DNA from: Sphingomonadales bacterium
GTDB taxonomy: Bacteria; Pseudomonadota; Alphaproteobacteria; Sphingomonadales; Sphingomonadaceae
DNA length: 64,000 nucleotides
Direction: 5' to 3'
Assembly (NCBI GenBank): GCA_017309275.1
Contig: JAFKLT010000036.1
Span: 1-64,000 of the forward strand
Made by a program: the position numbers and the translations under genes. Below, piece by piece: positions 25,380 to 34,349 of the stretch; within the stretch, counting starts at the first letter, position 1, and each line of letters begins with the position of its first letter. The notes beneath the pieces are model-generated. The model worked only from the letters and a program-made list of their open reading frames with translations, made no database searches and was not told where the DNA came from.

Positions 25380-25626
25380 AAATACCTGCTTGCAGCCGGC
25401 GCGCAGACACACTGCGCCCACCGGCGAAAATCGATTGTCGGATTGAAATCGCGGCGCCGCTCGCAGGCGCACCGCGTCAGGAAAAACGCGCTACGACAGC
25501 GGGCGGAAGCCGCAGGGTTTCAATCCCTGATAGGTCTGGCGTTCCGACACTTGACGTCTCCAAAGGGCCCGAGTCCGGGCGACTGGGCGCGGCCGATAGG
25601 CCATTTTGCGGAATTTCACAAGATGG
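25380..25626. other. intergenic region with a solitary CRISPR-repeat-like sequence
   Basis: No gene is seen. Bases 25517-25550 begin GTTTCAATCCCTGATAGG, the form of several CRISPR direct repeats, and end GACAC. Only one copy is present and there are no cas genes. On the minus strand the same stretch gives a small hairpin (CAGGG, 7-nt loop, CCCTG). The promoter of the AAA ATPase gene should lie here, but I see no convincing -35/-10. Confidence 0.4.
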
Positions 25627-26955
25627 TCAGGCCGTCGCCAAGGCCTGCCGCCGCATCAGGAGATAGATCGGCAGCCCCGCGGCGGTCATCGCGACGCTCC
25701 ACAGGCTGGCCTCGAGCCCGGCGCCATAGAAGGCCCAGCAGCTATAGACGAAGCCGACGATCGTCGCCGCGGCAAAGCCCGCCGACACCCTGATCGTGCC
25801 CTGCCGTTCGAGGGCGAGCGCCGCGAGCGAGCCGACGATGTAGAGGATGATCGCGGTGGAGGTGGTCACCTTCACCATGAAGTTGAACAGGTCGGCGAGC
25901 CCGCGCGAATAATTGGCGTAGACGATGACGCTGGCGAGGCCGCTCGACACGAGCTGGGTGATCCAGGGCGAAGCGAATTTATTGTCGCGCGCGAAGGTCG
26001 CGGGCAGCAGGCGGCGATGCGCGAGGTCGCGCGGAATCTCGCCCTGGAGCAGGACGAAGCCGTTGAGCGCGCCGAGCGCCGCGACGGCGGCGAAGAGCGC
26101 GACCACCTGGCCCGCCGCCGGGCTGACGAGGCGCGAGAAGAAGGTCGCATAGGCGGCGTTCGACTGGTGCAGTTCGCCGAGCGGCACCATCAGCGTGACC
26201 ATGGTGCACGACAGAAGATAGAGCAGCCCGACCGCCGCCGCGGCGATGACTGTCGCGCGCGGGATCGTCCGTTCGGGATCCTTGACCCGGTCGCTGACGA
26301 CGCAGGCGCTTTCGAAACCGAGCAGCGCGAACAGGGTCAGCGTCGCGGCCGAGCTGACCCCCGACAGGCTGACCGGCTGGGTGCCTTCCATCGAAGGCGG
26401 CGGCGCCGCCCCGGTTCCGAGCGCCCAGATGCCGACGATGACCGCGCCGACGACCGGGATCAGCTTGAGCCCGAGGGTCAGGAGCTGCGCGCCGCCCGCG
26501 CGACGGACGCCGAACAGGTTGACGATGGTGAAGAACCAGATGCAGCCGATCGCGATCCACGCCGGCGCCGCGCCGGCCGCGCCCAGGGAGGGAAAGATGA
26601 TCGACATGTTGCTGATCGCCGCGACCGCCAACGTGGCGACGACGGTCCAGCAACTGATCCAGTAGCTCCAGGCGACGATGAAGCCGGTGCCGGAGCCGAA
26701 CGCCGCGGCGCCATAGGTGAAGGCCGCGCAACCCTCCGGCAACCGCCGGGCAAGGCGGGCGAAGACGAAGGCCAGGCACAGCGTGCCCGCGATCGACACG
26801 CACCAGCCGATGATCGCATTCCAGCCGAGCGGCGCCAGATCGCGCGGGAGCAGGAAGACCCCCGACCCGATCATGTTGCCCATGCCGAGTGCGATGCACA
26901 TCAAAAGGCCGAGCTTTTGGCCCGGCCTTTCGTTACTGTTTACGGTTTCCGTCAC
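25627..26955 (-). CDS. APC family amino acid permease
   Basis: Inner-membrane amino acid/polyamine/organocation transporter of about 442 residues with about 12 hydrophobic helices. The helix-1 motif 'CIALGMGNMIGSGVFLLP' is the family's substrate-binding break (G-S-G), and 'LFALLGFESACVVSDRVKDP' matches helix 6. The start is probably GTG 26955, giving 'MTETVNSNERPGQKLGL'; ATG 26901 would remove the conserved residues before helix 1. The GTG lies only 4 nt after the TonB receptor stop, so the two are probably cotranslated. The family suggests amino acid or amine uptake or exchange; the exact substrate is unknown. Confidence 0.88.
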   Translation of the reverse strand: MTETVNSNERPGQKLGLLMCIALGMGNMIGSGVFLLPRDLAPLGWNAIIGWCVSIAGTLCLAFVFARLARRLPEGCAAFTYGAAAFGSGTGFIVAWSYWISCWTVVATLAVAAISNMSIIFPSLGAAGAAPAWIAIGCIWFFTIVNLFGVRRAGGAQLLTLGLKLIPVVGAVIVGIWALGTGAAPPPSMEGTQPVSLSGVSSAATLTLFALLGFESACVVSDRVKDPERTIPRATVIAAAAVGLLYLLSCTMVTLMVPLGELHQSNAAYATFFSRLVSPAAGQVVALFAAVAALGALNGFVLLQGEIPRDLAHRRLLPATFARDNKFASPWITQLVSSGLASVIVYANYSRGLADLFNFMVKVTTSTAIILYIVGSLAALALERQGTIRVSAGFAAATIVGFVYSCWAFYGAGLEASLWSVAMTAAGLPIYLLMRRQALATA

Positions 26956-26959
26956 CTGG

Positions 26960-29419
26960 TCAGAACTTGGCGCCCAGCCGCACCCCGATGGTTTGGGGCT
27001 GGTTGACCAATATCTGCACGCGTCCGTCGCACTGGCCGCAGTTGGAATAGCGCGCCAGCTGCGCCCGTTCGTCGAACGCATTCTGCAGGAACAGCTCGAA
27101 ACTATAGTTGTTCCAGTCGAAGCCGGCCGCGAAGTCGACGGTCGTCGAACCCTGGATGCGTCCCAGCGCGGTCGCCGTCGCGACACGGATGTCGGGGGTG
27201 GCCGAACTGCGATGCGCGATCACCGATTGCAGGTGCATCTCGCCCGGTCCGACCGGGAAGGCATAGCGGATCGTCGCATTGCCGTTGAACTTCGGTGTGA
27301 CGGGCAAGCGCGTGCCCTTTTCCGCGGCGATGGAGTTTCCGGGGTCGGTACAGGTGTAGGTCGGATCGTCGATCGCACACAGATTATTCTTGGTCTTGGC
27401 ATCGGTATAGGATGCCGCCGCCGAAATGGTCAGGCCTTCGGTCGGCCGGATGTTGATATCCGCCTCTATCCCGCGAATGCGCGCGTTCGGACCGTTATGG
27501 ATCTCGGTAAAGCTGTTGAGACCCAGGAACGAGAATTGGAAGCGCTTCCATTCCTGTTGATAGATGGCGGCGTTCAGGCGAACCATGCCGTCGGCCAGCG
27601 TCGTCTTTATCCCCAGCTCGTAATTGGTGAGGAAGTCGGCATCATAAGGCGCGATCGTCGCGCGCCGGTTGATCCCGCCCGGACGGAAACCGCGCGACCA
27701 GGTCGCATAGGTCATGATGTCTTCGCTGGGTTTCCACGTCAGGTTCAGGCGGTGGGTAAAGCCCGAATCCTTGGTCCGCTTGGGAACCAGCGCGCCGTTC
27801 ACATAATCGGCCAGGTTGGTGCAGGGACCGCCCGGTACCGCGGCGGGCAGCAAGGTGCCGCCCGGATTGTCGCGCAGGATCGCGCCCGTCGTCGTATAGC
27901 AGCCCGCGACGCCGGTACGCGAACTGCCCGCGCCGTTGAACGGCGGGCCGTTCGGGTTGCGGCCAAAGCCGAAGAAGCCGATCAGGCTGTTGTCATATTT
28001 ATAATATCGGCCGCCGCCCGTCAGCGTGACCGTCGGCGTGATGTCGAAGCTCGCTTCGCCGAACGCGGCATAATCCTTGTCGACGCGCTTCTGTTCGGTC
28101 AGCCACAGCGTGCCGGGGCGACCGTTGACCGACAGGCTGTCGGCCAGGCCGGGAACGATATAGTCCTGATGGATCTGGTTGCTCTGCCGCTGAAAGAACA
28201 GGCCGGCGACGACGCGGAAGCGCGAGTCCTGCGGCGAGGAAATGCGCAGTTCCTGGCTCAGCTTGCGGAAATGGTCGGTGCCGATGATGAACTGCCGCGG
28301 ATCGATCGTATTCCCGGCATTGTCCTGCAGATAGAAATATCCCGCGAGGCCGCCATAGGAGGAATAGAGCGCGTCATAGGCCTCGGCATAATCGGTATAG
28401 TCGTTGATCTGATAGGTCTTGCGGTCGAGATAGGCGCCCGCATAGGTCAGGTCGAAATTGCCAAGCTTGCCCTCGATCGTCAGCGCCGCCTGGATGAACT
28501 TGTCGCTGCGCATGTCGGGGTAGAAGCGCTGGACCTGCAGGTCGCCGACGCGCGGATCCTGGGCGAAGACGCCGTTGCTCTTCTGCTTCTGATACAGGAC
28601 GGTCGGCGTGACGGTCCAATTGTCGTCGAGATCGACCTTCAGCGCGGCGCGGCCACCATAGATTTCGGCGTCGTTGAAATTCTTTTTGACGAAATCGTCA
28701 TTGTCGACGGTGATGCCGCCGGGGGTCGGCAGGAAGGTCCGCGTGCCGGGCACATTGTCGATATAGCCGGCATCCTTCTGATACCAGCCGACGAAGCGGA
28801 CGGCCGCCATTTCGGCGATCGGGGCATTGATCATGCCCTCGATCCGGCCGCCGACGCCGCCATGCTTGATGCTGTTCAATTCGCCGTCGACGCGGCCCTC
28901 GAAGCCCGCGGTGCTCGGCTTGTTGGTGATGATGCGGATCGTCCCGGCCTGCGACGAGGCGCCGTAGAGCGTCCCCTGCGGCCCGGCGAGCGATTCGATG
29001 CGCGCGATGTCATAGATATGGACGTCGAGCGTCCCGCCGATGGTGGTGACCGGCTGTTCGTCCAGATAGACGCCGACGCTGGGCAGCGAGCCCGAGTGGT
29101 TGCCGTCGCCGCCGCTGGCGACGCCGCGCATATAGACGGTCGTGACGCCCGGCTGGCTCGACTGGAACGAGACGCTGGGCAGCAGCTTCGAGAAGTCCTG
29201 GAAGTTGGCGACGTTCAGCTGGTCGAGCTTGCGGGTTCCCAGCGCCTGGATGCTGATCGGGACATTCTGCAGATTTTCTTCGCGCTTCTGGGCGGTGACG
29301 ATGATCTCGTCATTATATCCCGTGCTGTCGGCTTGTTGGGCCAGCGCGGCTCCGGAGGAAAGAACGGTCGAAGAAAGCGAGGCAAGAAGCAATGCTCGGC
29401 GTGAAAATCGGACCCGCAT
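26960..29419 (-). CDS. TonB-dependent receptor
   Basis: Outer-membrane active transporter of 819 residues with signal peptide (cleavage after 'GAALAQ' region, about 28). The TonB box/plug start is 'DEIIVTAQKREENLQNVPISIQAL' in two parts: 'EIIVTAQKREENLQ' and 'NVPISIQALG'. The plug contains 'VYMRGVASGGDGNHSG' and 'VGVYLDEQPVTT'. The barrel ends with 'GVRLGAKF', an aromatic C-terminal residue as required for Bam assembly. A G-rich Shine-Dalgarno lies 6 nt before ATG 29419. It is followed at 4 nt by the APC permease, giving a two-step uptake route for one nutrient across both membranes. The 'QKREENLQ' type is the abundant sphingomonad/Caulobacter class and does not point to siderophores. Confidence 0.95.
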   Translation of the reverse strand: MRVRFSRRALLLASLSSTVLSSGAALAQQADSTGYNDEIIVTAQKREENLQNVPISIQALGTRKLDQLNVANFQDFSKLLPSVSFQSSQPGVTTVYMRGVASGGDGNHSGSLPSVGVYLDEQPVTTIGGTLDVHIYDIARIESLAGPQGTLYGASSQAGTIRIITNKPSTAGFEGRVDGELNSIKHGGVGGRIEGMINAPIAEMAAVRFVGWYQKDAGYIDNVPGTRTFLPTPGGITVDNDDFVKKNFNDAEIYGGRAALKVDLDDNWTVTPTVLYQKQKSNGVFAQDPRVGDLQVQRFYPDMRSDKFIQAALTIEGKLGNFDLTYAGAYLDRKTYQINDYTDYAEAYDALYSSYGGLAGYFYLQDNAGNTIDPRQFIIGTDHFRKLSQELRISSPQDSRFRVVAGLFFQRQSNQIHQDYIVPGLADSLSVNGRPGTLWLTEQKRVDKDYAAFGEASFDITPTVTLTGGGRYYKYDNSLIGFFGFGRNPNGPPFNGAGSSRTGVAGCYTTTGAILRDNPGGTLLPAAVPGGPCTNLADYVNGALVPKRTKDSGFTHRLNLTWKPSEDIMTYATWSRGFRPGGINRRATIAPYDADFLTNYELGIKTTLADGMVRLNAAIYQQEWKRFQFSFLGLNSFTEIHNGPNARIRGIEADINIRPTEGLTISAAASYTDAKTKNNLCAIDDPTYTCTDPGNSIAAEKGTRLPVTPKFNGNATIRYAFPVGPGEMHLQSVIAHRSSATPDIRVATATALGRIQGSTTVDFAAGFDWNNYSFELFLQNAFDERAQLARYSNCGQCDGRVQILVNQPQTIGVRLGAKF

Positions 29420-29566
29420 GAAGACCCCCTATTTCGTCTGTCGCCGTCGTTGCGGCGCAGCAAGCAAGGTGTGGCACGTTTCAGCCGATCGTCAATCGGG
29501 ACCCGATGGATAGGCCAGTCCGCCCCGCAATTTCGCGGAGAGTATGACAAAATTGCAACATTCGGG

Positions 29567-31162
29567 TCAGGGGCGGACGGGATATTGCGTCAGCGCCGGT
29601 CCCAGGGCCTCGACCAGCGGGCCGAGCCAGGGTTCCATCGCGCGCCATTGGTCGACGCCGTCGCGGTTGATCGGCCGCCGGACCTGTTCCGAACTCGCCG
29701 TCCGCACCGCGCGATCGTTGGTGTGGAAATCGAGGCACGCCTGTTCGAAGGGCAGACCGAGATAGGCCAGCATCGCCCGCACCTCGGTTTCGAGATCGTC
29801 GATCACCCGTTCGTGGAAGACGCGGTGCACATGGCCGGGCAGCGCCTGGTCGAAATGGTCCATCAGGTCGACATAATCGGCATAATAGCGGCCCATGTCG
29901 GCCAGGCCGTAGCTGAACGCCTGTCCGCGCGCGAAATGCTGTTTGAAGTTCGAGAAACAGCAATCCATCGGATGCCGCCGCGCGTCGATGATCCTTGCAC
30001 GCGGCAGGATCAGCCGGATGAATCCGACATGCAGCCAATTGTTCGGAAGCTTGTCGATATAGAAGGGCCTGTCGCTTTTGCGCTGGACCTGCGTGTCGTG
30101 CAGAAACTGTTCGCCCAGCGCGCGGGCGTCGGCCGCCGACAGCTTTGCAATGCCGCCCATGTTGCGCGCCTTTGCGGCAAGCTTTGGAATGTCGGGAAGC
30201 TCCATCGTCCCCTCGATCATCGAGTGGCTTGACAGGATCTGTTCGATCAGCGTCGATCCCGCGCGCGGCATGCCGACGATGAAGATCGGGTCGGGGGCGT
30301 CGCAGCCATAGTCGCTTCGCGCCGCGAAAAATTCGGGCGTATATAGCGACTTGCTGTGGTCGACCGCGGCGCGCGTCTGGTCGGCGTCATAGTCGAGCAA
30401 GGTCTTCCGCAGCGCGTTGCCCTTGTCATAATGCGCAAAGGAAAGCGCGGCCTGCTGCCGGTCCTCATGCGCCTTGCCGAGCGCGAAATGCAGGTGAAAG
30501 CGATCTTCGGCCGCCAGATCGCCGCGATCGAGCGCCGCCTGCATCGCGGCGAGGTCGCCGTCGTCGAAACGGAGCGTCTTGAGATTGGCGAGGCTCCACC
30601 AGACCTCGCCGAGCGCGGGATTGAGGTCGAGCGCCTTGCGATAGGCCGAAACGGCGTCGGCCTGACGCCCAACGGTCTTCAGCATATGGCCATAGGACAT
30701 CCAGATCTTCGGCTGCTTGCCAAAGCTTTGGAGCACCTGTTCGTAGAGTTCGAGCGCTTCGTCGAATTCGCCGACCCGGCCCAGCGCCGCCGCCTTCAGG
30801 TTGGCGTTCATCAGATTGTCGGGGTCGACCTGTTGCAGCTTGTCGAGCTCTGCGACCGCTTCGCCCGAGCGGCCCTGGCGGTGCAGGACGGTCGCGAGGT
30901 TCGAGCGTGCGGCGAGGAAATCGGGCGCGAGTTCGAGCGCGCGGCGCAGCAAGGCCTCGGCATCGCGATAGCGTTCGATCCGGGCGGCCAGCTCGGCGAG
31001 CATGCGGATCGCGGCGACGTCGAACGGATCGCGTTTGAGATGCGCCTTCAGCACCGGTTCGGCGTCGTGGAGGCGGCCTTCGAACAGCGCGAGCGCCGCC
31101 GCCATCAATTCGGGGTTGCGCACCCCCCGGTTGATGGCGACCTGCGCTGGATCGACGGCCAT
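29567..31162 (-). CDS. TPR-containing sulfotransferase family protein
   Basis: Protein of 531 residues. The N-terminal half (about 15-230) is a run of tetratricopeptide repeats, for example 'RDAEALLRRALELAPDFLAARSNLA' split as 'AEALLRRALELAPDF' and 'ADAVSAYRKALDLNPALGEV'. The C-terminal half has the PAPS 5'-phosphosulfate loop 'FIVGMPRAGSTLIEQIL' (about 296-312) and the 3'-phosphate region 'ARIIDARRHPMDCCFSNFKQ'. Such proteins sulfate tyrosines or small molecules; targets are unknown. The ATG is 2 nt after the DsbA-like stop, so they are cotranscribed. It lies upstream of the TonB receptor gene by 147 bp on the same strand, a frequent neighbour in this group of bacteria. Confidence 0.9.
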   Translation of the reverse strand: MAVDPAQVAINRGVRNPELMAAALALFEGRLHDAEPVLKAHLKRDPFDVAAIRMLAELAARIERYRDAEALLRRALELAPDFLAARSNLATVLHRQGRSGEAVAELDKLQQVDPDNLMNANLKAAALGRVGEFDEALELYEQVLQSFGKQPKIWMSYGHMLKTVGRQADAVSAYRKALDLNPALGEVWWSLANLKTLRFDDGDLAAMQAALDRGDLAAEDRFHLHFALGKAHEDRQQAALSFAHYDKGNALRKTLLDYDADQTRAAVDHSKSLYTPEFFAARSDYGCDAPDPIFIVGMPRAGSTLIEQILSSHSMIEGTMELPDIPKLAAKARNMGGIAKLSAADARALGEQFLHDTQVQRKSDRPFYIDKLPNNWLHVGFIRLILPRARIIDARRHPMDCCFSNFKQHFARGQAFSYGLADMGRYYADYVDLMDHFDQALPGHVHRVFHERVIDDLETEVRAMLAYLGLPFEQACLDFHTNDRAVRTASSEQVRRPINRDGVDQWRAMEPWLGPLVEALGPALTQYPVRP

Positions 31163-31164
31163 TC

Positions 31165-32772
31165 TCAGCTTTTCTTCCGCGCCTTGGCGATCGCCTGCTT
31201 CAGCGCGTCATAACCGACCTGCCCCTGGAACAGCTGGTCGCCCACGACCCAGGTCGGCGTGGCGTTGAGCTGAAGCTGGGTCGCCAGCGCGAGGTTCGAA
31301 TCGATCTCGCGCTGGAACAGCGCCTCGTTCGCGGTCGCATCGGCGCTGCCGTCGGTGACGACCCCTGCGCGCTCGGCGGCGGCGGCGATCGCCGACGGGT
31401 CGAGCGACGACGCCTGGAACATCGCGTGGTGAAAGGCGTCATACTTGCCCTGCCGCGCGGCGGCGAGCGCCATGATCGCGGCGTCGCGGCTTTGCGGCGC
31501 GATGATCGGCAGTTCGCGGAACACGACCTTCAACCGCTTATCCTCGCGGATCAGCCGGTCGACGTCGGGCACGCTCGCGCGGCAGAAACCGCAGGCGTAA
31601 TCGGTGAAGACGACAAGCGTGACGTCGCCGTCGGCATTGCCCGCCCAGGCGCCGGCATAGGGCTTTTCGAGCGCGGGACGGACCGCGTCGACGGCCTTTG
31701 CCATTTCCTTGCGGCGCTGCGCCTCGAACGCTTCGGGAATAAGCTCCGGATGCTCGCGGATATAGTCGGCGACGACGGTCTGCACCTCGCTCTTGCTCAT
31801 CCCGCCGCCGAAGCGGCCGCCGAGCCAGAAGGCGACGCCGAGCAGCGCTATCGCGCCGAGCGCGAGGGCCCATAGCGGCGCGGGAAGCGCGGCCGACGCC
31901 GCGCGGGGGGGCGACGGCGGACGATGCGGCATGCGATCGTCGTCGGCGGGGCCGGAAACCGAGGGCGGCGGCGTGGCGCTCGCGGCCTTGACCTTCGCGG
32001 GTTTGGACGCGGGGGCAGGGCGGGTCGCGGCGGCGGGGTCGCCGGCGAACAGCGGCAGGTCGGGTGTCGCCGACGCGGGCTCGGCGGCATGCGCCTCTGC
32101 CTCTTCGCGCGCGAGGAGCTGCTCCAGACCCGACGGCGGCGGCGCGGGTTCCTCGCGCGGGGTGGGGCGAAGCTTGGTCGCGGCCTCGCCGATGCTGTCG
32201 CGGAGGCTGTCGGTGCCGGCGCGGGCGGCGTTGCCGATCCCGGCCTTGGTCTTGCCCGCGACCTCGCCGATCCCGCGCCCGGCATCGCTGGAAAGTTTGG
32301 AGAGTTTCTGGGGGAGGGCCAGTTTTTCCCACGCTTCGTCGCTCGCCTTGGCGACGCTGCGGGTGGCCTGCGCGGAGCCGCGGCCGACGGCGCGCGCGGC
32401 GCGGGCGGTCAGGGCGCCGGTCTTCCTGGCGAGGGTCCGGGCGTGGCGGGGAATCTCCAGCGCCTCGACCCGCGCGGGGATGTCGGCGCGCTCGCCGACG
32501 TCGATCGTCCAGTCGGCAAAGGCCTCCGCGCCATCGCGGATACGGTCCCACAGGCCCGCGGCGCCGGCCTTGATCGCGTCCGGATTCACCAGCGGATCGC
32601 GCGGCGTTCCACTCGCCTTGTAGCGCGCCAGGTCGATCCCGACCGGCGGCGCTTCCTTCGGCTTGGCCAGGCCGCCATCGTCCATCGCAGGACGCGCGCG
32701 ATCGTCGACGCTCGGCGTCGATGCCGGGTCGCGCAGCCACGGCTGATAGTAATCGTCTTTATTGTCAGTCAC
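31165..32772 (-). CDS. DsbA-family thiol oxidoreductase with long N-terminal region and internal membrane anchor
   Basis: Protein of 535 residues. The C-terminal about 200 residues form a DsbA/thioredoxin domain with active site CGFC (FTDYACGFCRASVPDVD) and cis-Pro loop 'LNATPTWVVGDQ'. It is preceded by 'VADYIREHPELIPEAFEAQ', usual in Com1/ScsC-like DsbA proteins. A single membrane helix lies at about 297-316 (PLWALALGAIALLGVAFWLG), so the first roughly 295 residues would be cytoplasmic: an Ala/Pro/Arg-rich, largely disordered region with amphipathic segments ('ARTLARKTGALTARAARAVG'). Start is GTG 32772 with AAGGG 6 nt upstream. Classic DsbA proteins are about 210 residues, so the N-terminal part is unusual. 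It is likely a periplasmic disulfide or isomerase enzyme tethered to the inner membrane. Confidence 0.87.
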   Translation of the reverse strand: MTDNKDDYYQPWLRDPASTPSVDDRARPAMDDGGLAKPKEAPPVGIDLARYKASGTPRDPLVNPDAIKAGAAGLWDRIRDGAEAFADWTIDVGERADIPARVEALEIPRHARTLARKTGALTARAARAVGRGSAQATRSVAKASDEAWEKLALPQKLSKLSSDAGRGIGEVAGKTKAGIGNAARAGTDSLRDSIGEAATKLRPTPREEPAPPPSGLEQLLAREEAEAHAAEPASATPDLPLFAGDPAAATRPAPASKPAKVKAASATPPPSVSGPADDDRMPHRPPSPPRAASAALPAPLWALALGAIALLGVAFWLGGRFGGGMSKSEVQTVVADYIREHPELIPEAFEAQRRKEMAKAVDAVRPALEKPYAGAWAGNADGDVTLVVFTDYACGFCRASVPDVDRLIREDKRLKVVFRELPIIAPQSRDAAIMALAAARQGKYDAFHHAMFQASSLDPSAIAAAAERAGVVTDGSADATANEALFQREIDSNLALATQLQLNATPTWVVGDQLFQGQVGYDALKQAIAKARKKS

Positions 32773-32829
32773 TTGTTGCCCTTGTGCATCGCGGATTGAG
32801 ATGCGTCCCCGTTGCTCGTTTGCGCGAAT

Positions 32830-34233
32830 CTAGCGTCGTTTGCGCTCGCGTTCCACCTCGGCGCGAGCCACCAGCGCAATATCCTGTGCACGAATCCAGT
32901 CCGGCGACCCCTGGGGCAGGCCCTGCATCGCCGTTTCGGCATTACGCAGCGCAAGCGCCGACTGTCCACCCTCCAGGCTGTAGCGTTCGGCCGAGGCGAG
33001 CGCCGCGCGCGCCTGATCGCCCTTGTTCGCATAGACGATGCCGAGCTGATACCAGGCGAACGGATTCTCGTTGTCGAGCGCCACCGCGGTCTTCAGCACC
33101 TTTTCGGCCTCGGCGAAATTCGCCTGGTCCTCGGTCGCGATCAGCGCGTGGCCGAGGGTGGCGGCGATCAGCGGTTGCGAGCGCGAATTGGCGACCGCCT
33201 CGCGCAGCGGCGGGATCGCTTCCTTCGGCCGTCCGGATTCGAGCAGCACCTGTCCCTCGAGCTCGAGGAAATAAGGGTCGTGCGGATTGGTCTTGAGCAG
33301 CCCCTCGACCTCGCCCAGCGCCTTTTCGGGATAGGCGCTCTTGTGCCAGGCATAGGCGCGGGCATAGCGCGCGGGGACGCTGGTATTGCTCTCGGGATAT
33401 TTGCGCAGCGTCCGCTCGGGATCGGCGATATAGCCCGACAGCTTCGCCTTGATCCGCTGAAAGCGCGCCTCGATCGCCGGGTCGGCGGGCTTGGTCCATG
33501 CGGGATCGACGACATAGACCTCGCGCAGCGCCTGGATGCGATCGCCCGACATCGGGTGGGTGCGGCCATAGGCCTGATCGTCATCCTGCTTGATGCCATA
33601 GCGAAACTCCAGATTCTGGAGCTTTTTGAAGAAGGCCAGGCTGCCGCGGCCGCTGATGCCCGCCTTCGACAGATATTGCGCGCCCGCCGCATCGGCGGTC
33701 GATTCCTGGACGCGGCTGAAAGCCAGATATTTGCCGAGCGCGGCCTGCTGCCCCGCCATGAGGATGCCCATGCCGGCCTCGCCGCCGCCCGCCGCCATCG
33801 CGGCGGCGCCGAGCAGCAGGCTGAGCAGCGAAATGCCGGTCGCGGTCTTGGCGCCCTCGCTCGCGCGGATCGCGTGACCGCCCATGACATGGCCGAGCTC
33901 GTGCGCCAGCACGCCCTGCACCTCTTCGGCGCTGTCGGCGGCCTCGATCAGTCCGCTGAAGACATAGATGTCCTGGCTGCCGGCGACGAAGGCGTTGATG
34001 CTGCGGTCGCCGAGCAGATGGACGCGGACCTGTCCGGGCTGCAGGCCCGCCGCGACCAGCAACGGATCCATCATGTCCTGGAACAGCGCCTCGGTCTCCG
34101 CATCGCGCAGGATCGACTGCGCCATCGCCGGACGCACCGTCACCGCGATCATCGCGAGCACGGTCAGCAGGATACGAAAAAGGGCGCGCACACGGTGCGC
34201 GCCGAGCATATTGGACGGCGGAAAAGCAGTCAT
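32830..34233 (-). CDS. M48 family metalloprotease with TPR domain (BepA/YfgC-like)
   Basis: Exported zinc protease-chaperone of about 467 residues. After a signal peptide ('LFRILLTVLAMIAVTVRPAMA') comes the M48 domain with 'LAHELGHVMGGHA' (HExxH) and third-ligand region 'QESTADAAGAQYL'. From about residue 280 to the end there are TPR-like repeats ('HKSAYPEKALGEVEGLLKTN', 'ANFAEAEKVLKTAVALDNEN'). This matches BepA, which repairs or degrades stalled outer-membrane proteins such as LptD. The start is uncertain: ATG 34233 (AGG 5 nt before) gives a normal signal; ATG 34278 has no Shine-Dalgarno and a longer head. It lies upstream of the DsbA-like gene by 57 bp, and both fit envelope protein quality control. 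Confidence 0.88.
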   Translation of the reverse strand: MTAFPPSNMLGAHRVRALFRILLTVLAMIAVTVRPAMAQSILRDAETEALFQDMMDPLLVAAGLQPGQVRVHLLGDRSINAFVAGSQDIYVFSGLIEAADSAEEVQGVLAHELGHVMGGHAIRASEGAKTATGISLLSLLLGAAAMAAGGGEAGMGILMAGQQAALGKYLAFSRVQESTADAAGAQYLSKAGISGRGSLAFFKKLQNLEFRYGIKQDDDQAYGRTHPMSGDRIQALREVYVVDPAWTKPADPAIEARFQRIKAKLSGYIADPERTLRKYPESNTSVPARYARAYAWHKSAYPEKALGEVEGLLKTNPHDPYFLELEGQVLLESGRPKEAIPPLREAVANSRSQPLIAATLGHALIATEDQANFAEAEKVLKTAVALDNENPFAWYQLGIVYANKGDQARAALASAERYSLEGGQSALALRNAETAMQGLPQGSPDWIRAQDIALVARAEVERERKRR

Positions 34234-34349
34234 CTCCGCCTGTCTTGCGCCGCGCGCCTGAACCTCGAGTGAAGCCATAGGGGCTTATTGGGGTTCAGCG
34301 CGCGCGGACGCAAGATCAGCTTGCGATTTCTGCGGTCAATTGCCGCCAA

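Noticed and set aside
26717..29404. An 895-codon open frame on the plus strand opposite the TonB receptor
   Set aside because: The receptor has a signal peptide, plug motifs and proper C-terminus on the minus strand. The opposite frame has no domain features.
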